DNA from: Comamonas testosteroni TK102
Lineage (GTDB): Bacteria > Pseudomonadota > Gammaproteobacteria > Burkholderiales > Burkholderiaceae_C
NCBI RefSeq assembly: GCF_000739375.1
Contig: NZ_CP006704.1
Location: 5,828,001 to 5,892,000, forward strand
DNA length: 64,000 nt
Direction: 5' to 3'
Each line of letters starts with the position of its first letter. The stretch's first letter is position 1. The notes beneath the pieces were generated by a model. The model searched no databases. It saw only the letters and a program-made list of their open reading frames with translations, and had not been told where the DNA came from. Position numbers and translations under genes: made by a program. Below are positions 46,366 through 52,746 of the stretch, in pieces.

Positions 46366-47422
46366 AGTCCGACCCCGCCTGCGCACACTCGAACCCGACA
46401 CCGGCAACCGCCTCTACCAGACGCTACTGGAGTCCACCCTGGCGATCCCCTTCAAGATCGACTGGGCCAGCCAGAAATACAGCTATATCGGGCCGCAGAT
46501 CGCCGATCTGCTGGGCTGGAGCCCCGAGAGCTGGGAGACCGTGAACGACTGGGCCGAACGCATTCACCCCGACGAGCGCGAGCAAACCGTCTCGCGCTGC
46601 GTGGAGCTGTGCCTGGCCGGCGTGGACCACGAGGCCGAGTACCGCGCGCTGACCAGCGACAACCGCTTTGTCTGGGTCAGGGAAGTCGTGCATGTGCTCT
46701 GCGACGAGCAAGGCCAGACCACGGCCCTGATCGGCTTCACCTTCGACATCACCGAGCAGAAGAAATCCGAGCAGCTGCGCGCCGAGCTGGAAGCCCAGAA
46801 GCTCTCCAACGCACGCCTGCAGGAGCGCCTGCGCCTGACCCACGATCTGCACGACGGCCTGGGCGGCGAGCTGGTCCACATGATTGCCTCGGTCGAGCAG
46901 GGCAGCGAAGCCCTGACCCGGCCCCAGGTGCTGTCCATGCTCAAGCTCATCCGCAACGACCTGCGCCAGAGCATAGACAACAATGCCTCGGCCCAGGTGC
47001 GCGTGCCCGCCACTCCGCAGGAATGGCTGGCACCCTTGCGCCGCCGCTTCAACGATCTTTTCGAGGCCCTGGGCATACGCTGCGACTGGCAGTTTCCGCA
47101 AAGCTGGAGCCAGCCGCCCAACGCGCTGCAATATCTGGCGCTGACCCGGCTCATCGAAGAGGCGCTGACCAACGTCATCAAGCACAGCCAGGCGCGCCAT
47201 GTGCGACTGTCGCTGCGGCAACCCCAGGCGCAGGAGCTGCTGCTGGAGATCGAGGACGACGGCGTCGGCTTTGATGTGCAGGCCGTGGAGGCATCGGGTC
47301 TGGGCGTGGGCATGCGCTCCATGGCAGTGCGCATTGCACGGGTCGGCGGACTGCTGGGAATTGAGTCGTCGCCGGGGCGGACGGCTTTGACGGCGAGGGT
47401 GGTGTTGGGGGCTGAGGACTGA
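46358..47422 (+). CDS. PAS-domain histidine kinase, NarX/UhpB type (orphan)
   Basis: Cytoplasmic 354-aa kinase. An N-terminal PAS domain (PFKIDWASQKYSYIGPQIAD to about 125) with a following PAC part (ALIGFTFDITEQKKSE), a HisKA_3 dimerisation domain with phospho-acceptor His165 in THDLHDGLGGELVH, and an ATPase domain with the N box EEALTNVIKHSQA, DDGVGFDVQ and GLGVGMRSM. No response regulator is adjacent. The kinase half is closely similar to that at 59831, whose RR is 59138. It overlaps the unknown gene upstream by 8 bases. Confidence 0.88.
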   Translation: MLEVRPRLRTLEPDTGNRLYQTLLESTLAIPFKIDWASQKYSYIGPQIADLLGWSPESWETVNDWAERIHPDEREQTVSRCVELCLAGVDHEAEYRALTSDNRFVWVREVVHVLCDEQGQTTALIGFTFDITEQKKSEQLRAELEAQKLSNARLQERLRLTHDLHDGLGGELVHMIASVEQGSEALTRPQVLSMLKLIRNDLRQSIDNNASAQVRVPATPQEWLAPLRRRFNDLFEALGIRCDWQFPQSWSQPPNALQYLALTRLIEEALTNVIKHSQARHVRLSLRQPQAQELLLEIEDDGVGFDVQAVEASGLGVGMRSMAVRIARVGGLLGIESSPGRTALTARVVLGAED

Positions 47423-47447
47423 GCTTTTGGAGCTGTGGGGCCTGTGT

Positions 47448-47467
47448 AATAAGCGCTGGCAGCTATC
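47448..47467. repeat. Dispersed intergenic repeat, copy D
   Basis: AATAAGCGCTGGCAGCTATC, directly downstream of the PAS kinase stop codon; the A tail is changed to GGGTTT. Confidence 0.65.
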
Positions 47468-47556
47468 GGGTTTAGTGCTTTGCCAAATTTGAGTTCAGAG
47501 GGCGGGTCGTTAAAAGAAAAAATTCAAGCCAAATCAGCCTTTCCCCAAGGCAGACC

Positions 47557-47580
47557 AAGCGCTAACAGCTATCAAAAAAG
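47557..47580. repeat. Dispersed intergenic repeat, copy E
   Basis: AAGCGCTAACAGCTATCAAAA followed by AAG. Its A tail forms, on the minus strand, the T run of the dehydrogenase terminator. Confidence 0.7.
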
Positions 47581-47612
47581 AAAGGCATGTGGCCCCGCAG
47601 GAACCACATGCC
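47573..47612 (-). terminator. Intrinsic terminator after the dehydrogenase gene
   Basis: On the minus strand GGCATGTGG, an 11-base loop and CCACATGCC are followed by TTTCTTTTTTG. The T run overlaps the copy E repeat. Confidence 0.8.
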
Positions 47613-47653
47613 CCATCAGCCTCAAACCCAGGCGCACAAAGCGCCATCAGCCA

Positions 47654-48661
47654 TCAATATTCGAGGCAGATCTTGCCGAAATGCCTGCCTGCAGCCTGAT
47701 GCTCGAAGGCCGCCACCATCTGCTCCAGCGGATAACGGCTGTCGATCACGGGCTTCCAGCCGAAGTTCTCCAGCGCGCGCACCATGTCCTGCTGCTGCTC
47801 GCGGCTGCCGACAATCAGGCCCTTGAGGGTTTGCTGCTTGCGCATCATCTCCACCGTGGGCACGGCGCCCGCAAAACCGGTGAGCACGCCGATCAGCGCG
47901 ATATGGCCGCCCACGGCGCAGGCGCGAATCGACTGGGGCAGAGTGCCAGGGCCGCCGACCTCGACCACGATGTCGGCACCGCGACCGCCGGTGGCGGCCA
48001 GCACGGCGTCGCCCCATTCGGGCTGGTCCTTGTAGTTGATCACCAGATCGGCCCCCAATGCCTTGAGCTGCTCGGCCTTGGCCGCGCTGGAGGTGGTGGC
48101 GATGACGGTGGCGCCCATGCTCCTGGCCATCTGCAGCGCAAAGATGGAGACGCCGCCCGTGCCCAGCACCAGCACGGTGTCGCCGGCCTTGAGATGGCCG
48201 TCCACTACCAGCGCGCGCCAGGCCGTGAGGCCGGCCGTGGTCAGCGTGGCGGCCTCGGCATGGCTCCAGCCCTTGGGGGCATGGGTAAAGCTGGTGGCGG
48301 GCAGGTTCACGAACTCGCGTGCAAAGCCGTCCACGCCGTCGCCGGGCACGAGCTGGAAGTCGGACGGCACATGGCGGCCCGACAGCCATTGCGGAAAGAA
48401 GGTCGAGACCACGGCATCGCCCGCGGCAAATTCCTTCACGCCTGCGCCCACTGCCGTGACCAGGCCTGCGCCGTCGGCCATGGGAATGCGGCCGTCGGCC
48501 GCCGCGCCGGGACGGCGCACCACGCCCAGGTCGTGGTAGTTGAGCGAGCTGGCGTGAATACGCACCTGGATCTCGCCCGCAGCAGGCGCCGCAGGTGCGG
48601 GCAGCTCGACAAGCTTCAGGTTTTCGAAACCGCCGGGCGCGGCCAGTTGCATGACTTTCAT
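47654..48661 (-). CDS. Zinc-type alcohol dehydrogenase-like / quinone oxidoreductase family protein
   Basis: MDR-superfamily protein of 335 aa. The nucleotide-binding motif VLVLGTGGVSIFALQMARSMGA shows an NAD(P)-dependent Rossmann domain (about 165-185). It has ALNYHD-like SSLNYHDLGVVRR at the start and no complete set of zinc-ligand cysteines, so a quinone-oxidoreductase-like enzyme is more likely than a zinc alcohol dehydrogenase. The start at 48661 (MKVMQLAAPGGFENL) fits the family. It is divergent from an HxlR-type regulator. Confidence 0.85.
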   Translation of the reverse strand: MKVMQLAAPGGFENLKLVELPAPAAPAAGEIQVRIHASSLNYHDLGVVRRPGAAADGRIPMADGAGLVTAVGAGVKEFAAGDAVVSTFFPQWLSGRHVPSDFQLVPGDGVDGFAREFVNLPATSFTHAPKGWSHAEAATLTTAGLTAWRALVVDGHLKAGDTVLVLGTGGVSIFALQMARSMGATVIATTSSAAKAEQLKALGADLVINYKDQPEWGDAVLAATGGRGADIVVEVGGPGTLPQSIRACAVGGHIALIGVLTGFAGAVPTVEMMRKQQTLKGLIVGSREQQQDMVRALENFGWKPVIDSRYPLEQMVAAFEHQAAGRHFGKICLEY

Positions 48662-48728
48662 GGAGTGCTCCTCAAGAGGTGAAACAGATGCTGCGCATGG
48701 TGCCGTCAATGCGCAGCCACCACCAGTA

Positions 48729-48744
48729 CCAACATATTTGTTGG
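48729..48744. promoter_or_regulatory. Candidate operator between dehydrogenase and HxlR gene
   Basis: CCAACA-TATT-TGTTGG is a 16-base perfect inverted repeat in the AT-rich part of the 162-base divergent promoter region. HxlR-family regulators bind such sites near their own genes, so it is a good candidate for the operator. Confidence 0.5.
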
Positions 48745-48823
48745 GTAGTATTAAAAATGTAAGCAATGCATGAATGCCGACCGGCGCTACGATCTTGGCG
48801 TCCAGAACTGCAGCGAGGTGCCC

Positions 48824-49222
48824 ATGAAACGATTGAACAGCAAGAGCGGCTGCGCCGTGGAGGTGACGCTGTCGGTCATGGGCGGCACCTGGAAGCCCAT
48901 CATCCTGTTCCAGCTGCTGCATGGCAAAAAGCGCTTTGGCGAGCTGAGCCGTGCCATCCCCGGCATTACCCAGCGCATGCTGACACTGCAGCTGCGCGAG
49001 CTTGAAGAAGCCGGCATCGTCGAGCGCACGGTGTATGCCGAGGTGCCGCCGCGCGTGGACTATGCGCTGACCGAGCTGGGCCGCAGCCTGCAGCCGGTGC
49101 TGATCGCCATGCGCAACTGGGGCATCGCCTACAGCCAGAACTTTGCTCAGTCCGAGCCGATGCATGACGCGGATCAAAACGGCGCAAGCTGCCTGCCTGA
49201 ATTGAAGCAAAAACAGGCTTGA
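48824..49222 (+). CDS. HxlR family transcriptional regulator
   Basis: Protein of 132 aa with the HxlR (DUF24) winged helix: GCAVEVTLSVMGGTWKPIILFQLL, RFGELSRAIPGITQRMLTLQLRELEEAG, and YAEVPPRVDYALTELG. The single Cys near the N-terminus (SKSGCAVEV) is at the place where redox or quinone sensing is found in family members such as YodB and HypR, and suits the divergent quinone-oxidoreductase-like gene. The start at 48824 (MKRLNSKSGC) follows GAGG and is preferred over 48770. Confidence 0.87.
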   Translation: MKRLNSKSGCAVEVTLSVMGGTWKPIILFQLLHGKKRFGELSRAIPGITQRMLTLQLRELEEAGIVERTVYAEVPPRVDYALTELGRSLQPVLIAMRNWGIAYSQNFAQSEPMHDADQNGASCLPELKQKQA

Positions 49223-49235
49223 ACGCTTTTCCATC

Positions 49236-49257
49236 AAGCGTCTAAAGCTATCAATTT
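49236..49257. repeat. Dispersed intergenic repeat, degenerate copy F
   Basis: AAGCGTCTAAAGCTATCAATT follows the HxlR stop codon; two positions differ from the consensus. Confidence 0.5.
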
Positions 49258-49290
49258 CAATAAGTCGACAGCAGAAAGCCCACAGGCTGC

Positions 49291-49306
49291 AAAAGCCCGC
49301 GGGCTT
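49291..49306 (-). terminator. Weak hairpin terminator after isochorismatase-like gene
   Basis: AAGCC-CGCG-GGCTT followed on the minus strand by TTTTG. The stem is short, so the call is tentative. Confidence 0.4.
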
Positions 49307-49325
49307 GGGTCTGAAACCGCCGCGC

Positions 49326-49955
49326 TTACTTGCCGGCGGTCAGCGTGGTGTAGCTGTTGATCAGATTGCGATAGTCGGGGATATGGTTGGAGAACAGAGT
49401 CCCCAGCCCCTCGATGTTGTTGCGCCAGTCGCGGTGCAGCTCGCAGGCCGCGCCGAACCAGGTCATGAGCTGGGCGCCGGCCTGCTCCATGCGGCTCCAG
49501 GCGGCCTGCTGGGTCATGCTGTTGAAGGTGCCCGAGGCATCGGCGATGACGAATACCTCGAAGCCTTCCGCCAGCGCCGAGAGCACGGGGAAAGCCACGC
49601 AGACCTCGGTCACCACGCCAGCCACGATGAGCTGCTTCTTGCCCGTGGCCTTGACGGCCTTGACGAAGTCCTCGTTGTCCCAGGCATTGATCTGGCCGGG
49701 GCGGGCGATATAGGGGGCGGTGGGGAATTTTTCCTTGAGTTCTGGCACCAGCGGGCCGTTGGGGCCGGTCTCGAAGCTGGTGGTCAGAATCGTGGGCAGC
49801 TTGAAGTACTCGGCCATGTCGGCCAGGGCCAGCACATTGTTCTTGAACTTGTCGGGGTCGATATCGCGCACCAGGGACAGCAGGCCGGTCTGGTGATCCA
49901 CCAGCAGCACGGCGGCATTGTCTTTGTCGAGGCGAACGTAAGGCTTTGGGCTCAT
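49326..49955 (-). CDS. Isochorismatase-like (YcaC-type) hydrolase
   Basis: Protein of 209 aa of the cysteine-hydrolase superfamily: VLLVDHQTGLLSLV with the catalytic Asp, ELKEKFPTAPY with the Lys region, and VAGVVTEVCVAFPVLSALAEG with the nucleophilic Cys. The C-terminal half resembles YcaC. The substrate is unknown. GAAGGAG before 49955 fixes the start. The gene lies 80 bases after the pirin gene and is probably its operon partner. Confidence 0.87.
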   Translation of the reverse strand: MSPKPYVRLDKDNAAVLLVDHQTGLLSLVRDIDPDKFKNNVLALADMAEYFKLPTILTTSFETGPNGPLVPELKEKFPTAPYIARPGQINAWDNEDFVKAVKATGKKQLIVAGVVTEVCVAFPVLSALAEGFEVFVIADASGTFNSMTQQAAWSRMEQAGAQLMTWFGAACELHRDWRNNIEGLGTLFSNHIPDYRNLINSYTTLTAGK

Positions 49956-50036
49956 GGGAATCTCCTTCAAGAGTGGAGGGGGTGAAAGCCGGCGGGCTTG
50001 CCCGCCGGTGGGAAAACGCGATACCAGGCAACCTGC

Positions 50037-50945
50037 TCAGGCGGCTGCGCCAGGGCGCTCGGCCGCCGGAATACGGCCGAACTGGCCGCTGCGGAAGTCC
50101 TCCAGCGCCTGCTGGATTTCCCCGTCGCTGTTCATGACGAAGGGGCCGTAACCGACCACGGGCTCGTCAATCGGCTCGCCGGACAGCCACAGCAGCGTGA
50201 CGTCGCTATTGGCTTCCAGATGCACGCTGTCCGCAGCGCGATCCATGTGCACCAGCTGTCCGGCGCGCGCAATCTCCTGGCCGTTGACCAGCAGCGTGCC
50301 GTGCAACACCACCAGCGCCAGCGTGTGGCCGGCCCGGGCCTGCAGCTCGGTGGAGGCTCCGGCATTCAGCCTCACATCCCAGACATCGATGGGCGTGAAG
50401 GTTCTTGCCGGGCCACGATAGGCGGGCCCTTTGCTGCCCAGGTAGTCACCGGCAATGACACGCAGATGACCCGCGCCATCGGGCAGCGCGACCTGCGGAA
50501 TGTCGGCGTTCAGCAGGGTCTGGTAGCCGGGAGCGGACATCTTGTCCCTGGCCGGCAGATTGACCCACAGCTGCACCATCTCCAGGGGGCCGCCGCTCTT
50601 GGCAAAGGCTTCGGAGTGGTATTCCTCGTGCAGGATGCCCGAGGCCGCCGTCATCCACTGCACGTCGCCGGGGCCGATGGTGCCGCCGGCACCCGTGGAG
50701 TCGCGGTGGGCCACTTCACCCTCGTAGACGATGGTCACGGTCTCGAAGCCGCGGTGCGGATGCGTGCCCACGCCGCGCCGCGCCGTGGTGGGCGTGAAGC
50801 TCTGGGGACCGGCGTGATCGAGCAGCAAGAATGGGCTCAGTGCCTTGCCGTGGTCGCCATAGCTGAACAGCGAACGCACGGGAAAGCCATTGCCCACCCA
50901 GTGGGGACGGGGGGCTTCGTAGACACCCAGAATTTTCTTGAGCAT
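50037..50945 (-). CDS. Pirin family protein (3)
   Basis: Protein of 302 aa with the pirin motifs RGVGTHPHRGFETVTIVYEGE and VQWMTAASGILHEEYHS. It is a typical bicupin with a short C-terminus. GCAAGGAGA before 50945 fixes the start. It is the first gene of a small operon with the isochorismatase-like gene, under a divergent LysR gene. This arrangement occurs in many proteobacteria as an oxidative or electrophile stress unit; the function of the unit is not known for certain. Confidence 0.87.
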   Translation of the reverse strand: MLKKILGVYEAPRPHWVGNGFPVRSLFSYGDHGKALSPFLLLDHAGPQSFTPTTARRGVGTHPHRGFETVTIVYEGEVAHRDSTGAGGTIGPGDVQWMTAASGILHEEYHSEAFAKSGGPLEMVQLWVNLPARDKMSAPGYQTLLNADIPQVALPDGAGHLRVIAGDYLGSKGPAYRGPARTFTPIDVWDVRLNAGASTELQARAGHTLALVVLHGTLLVNGQEIARAGQLVHMDRAADSVHLEANSDVTLLWLSGEPIDEPVVGYGPFVMNSDGEIQQALEDFRSGQFGRIPAAERPGAAA

Positions 50946-50966
50946 GAAATTTCTCCTTGCGGCAGG

Positions 50967-50992
50967 CCTGCAGTCCCGGTGGTCACTGCAGG
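50967..50992. promoter_or_regulatory. Candidate LysR operator before pirin gene
   Basis: CCTGCAGT-N10-ACTGCAGG, a 26-base inverted repeat with 8-base arms, lies in the 131-base gap between the divergent pirin and LysR genes. Its size and place suit a LysR-type site. Confidence 0.45.
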
Positions 50993-51076
50993 TGTTGAAC
51001 ATGGGATAAGTATGAATTTGGAACGATGACTTGAGTAGTCCACAATATTTAGCCTCAGAGTTCTATTTTTAAAACG

Positions 51077-51988
51077 ATGAAGCTGCCCGATCTCAACGAG
51101 CTTTACTACTTCGCCCAGGTGGTGGAGCACGGCGGATTCGCGCCCGCAGGCCGCGCACTGGGACTACCCAAGTCCAAGCTCAGCCGCCGCGTGGCCCTGC
51201 TCGAGGACCGCCTGGGCGCGCAGTTGCTGCTGCGTTCCACGCGCAGCTTTGCCGTGACCGAGGTGGGCAAGCGCTACTACCAGCACTGCCGCGCCATGCT
51301 GACCGAGGCCGAGGCCGCCGAAGAGTCGGTGGCGTTGGTGCATTCCGAGCCCTGCGGCAAGGTGCGCATGAGCTGCCCCGTGGCGCTGCTGGCCTCACGC
51401 GTGGGCCACATGCTGGGCGAATTCATGCGCCAGTACCCGCGCGTGGAGCTGCAGGTGGACGAGACCAACCGGCGCGTGGACGTGGTCGGCGAGGGGCTGG
51501 ATCTGGCCCTGCGCGTGCGCCCGCCGCCGCTGCAGGACAGCGATCTGGTGCTGCGCACGCTGGCCGAGCGCCGGCAATGCCTGGTGGCCGCACCCGAGCT
51601 GCTGCAGCGCCTGGGCCCGCCCGGCGGGCCCATGGATCTGTCGGCCTGGCCCAGCCTGGATACGGGTGGCGTGCAGGAAACCCACCGCTGGGTGCTGCAC
51701 GGCCCCGACGCCGTGCGCGCCGAGGTCAGGCACCAGCCAAGGCTGGTGACGCAGTCCATGCTGGCCCTGCGCGACGCGGCCGTGCTGGGTGCCGGCGTGG
51801 TGCAGCTGCCCAATATGTTTGTGCGCGAGGAACTGCGCAGCGGCACACTGGTGCAGGTGTTGCCGGGCTGGCAGCCGCGGCCTGAGATCATCCACGCCGT
51901 CTATGCCTCGCGCCGCGGGCAGCTGCCTGCCGTGCGCACGCTGCTTGACCATCTGGCCCAATCCTTCAGGACCTTGCCGGAAGACTGA
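51077..51988 (+). CDS. LysR family transcriptional regulator (4)
   Basis: Protein of 303 aa: LNELYYFAQVVEHGGFAPAGRALGLPKSKLSRRVALLEDRLGAQLL at the start and a RCSCG-type effector domain with VDVVGEGLDLALRVR. It belongs to the branch of regulators that sit divergently to a pirin gene and respond to electrophiles or quinones. The likely target is the pirin-isochorismatase operon. Confidence 0.9.
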   Translation: MKLPDLNELYYFAQVVEHGGFAPAGRALGLPKSKLSRRVALLEDRLGAQLLLRSTRSFAVTEVGKRYYQHCRAMLTEAEAAEESVALVHSEPCGKVRMSCPVALLASRVGHMLGEFMRQYPRVELQVDETNRRVDVVGEGLDLALRVRPPPLQDSDLVLRTLAERRQCLVAAPELLQRLGPPGGPMDLSAWPSLDTGGVQETHRWVLHGPDAVRAEVRHQPRLVTQSMLALRDAAVLGAGVVQLPNMFVREELRSGTLVQVLPGWQPRPEIIHAVYASRRGQLPAVRTLLDHLAQSFRTLPED

Positions 51989-52019
51989 GCATCAAAACCG
52001 CCTCCAGCATTTACTGGGA

Positions 52020-52049
52020 AAGCGCTTTCAGCTATCGAAACGATAGCTG
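52020..52049. repeat. Dispersed intergenic repeat, copy G
   Basis: AAGCGCTTTCAGCTATC, then a reversed CGATAGCTG, making CAGCTATCG-AAA-CGATAGCTG an exact inverted repeat at 52029-52049. It lies between the convergent LysR and glutathione peroxidase genes. Confidence 0.7.
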
Positions 52050-52054
52050 CAGCA

Positions 52055-52540
52055 TCAACCCAGAGCCGCCTGGATATCGTCCGCCAGCTTCTCGGGCTTG
52101 TCCTGGGGTGCATAGCGGCGTATTACCTGTCCGTCGCGGCCCACCAGGAATTTGGTGAAATTCCATTTGATGGACTTGGTGCCCAGCACGCCCGGCGCTT
52201 CGGAGGTCAGCCAGCGGTACAGCGGATGCGCACCGTCGCCATTGACCTCGATCTTGTGCATGAGCGGGAAGCTGACGCCGAAGTTCAGCTCGCAAAAGCT
52301 CGCGATCTCGTCATCCGAGCCTTTCTCCTGGGCACCGAACTGGTTGCAGGGAAAGCCCAGCACCACCAGGCCCCGGTCCGCATATTGCTCGTGCAGGGCC
52401 TGTAGCCCCTTGTACTGGGGCGTGAAGCCGCAGGCGCTGGCGGTATTCACGATCAGCAACACCTTGCCCTGGTACTGCGACAGAGGGACACTGCGCCCGT
52501 GGATGTCGGTGGCTTCAAAGTCATAAACGCTGTTTGCCAT
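52055..52540 (-). CDS. Glutathione peroxidase
   Basis: Protein of 161 aa of the glutathione/thioredoxin peroxidase family: the active-site Cys37 in NTASACGFTPQYKGLQ (cysteine in place of selenocysteine), the motif GFPCNQFGAQEKGS and WNFTKFLVG. It reduces peroxides with thiols. The start at 52540 is fixed by the family sequence MANSVYDFEA and GGAG upstream; the frame is open to 52654. It is divergent from PBP1a. Confidence 0.93.
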   Translation of the reverse strand: MANSVYDFEATDIHGRSVPLSQYQGKVLLIVNTASACGFTPQYKGLQALHEQYADRGLVVLGFPCNQFGAQEKGSDDEIASFCELNFGVSFPLMHKIEVNGDGAHPLYRWLTSEAPGVLGTKSIKWNFTKFLVGRDGQVIRRYAPQDKPEKLADDIQAALG

Positions 52541-52746
52541 GCTGCTCTCCCGCCAATGCGAAGCCGCAAGCTTAAGGCAGTCGGCAACTTGTCTTGCAGC
52601 TAGAAACAACCCTGCATAGCCGCGCCACGGAGACAATACCGGGGCTGCGACCATAGAAAAACCGATCCCCGCAAGCAGAGCGCCTGTTTTTTGGGCATTC
52701 TTCGCAGTCTTGCCTTCTTGCGGCCCTTGGCGGGCTGCCTTGCCAC

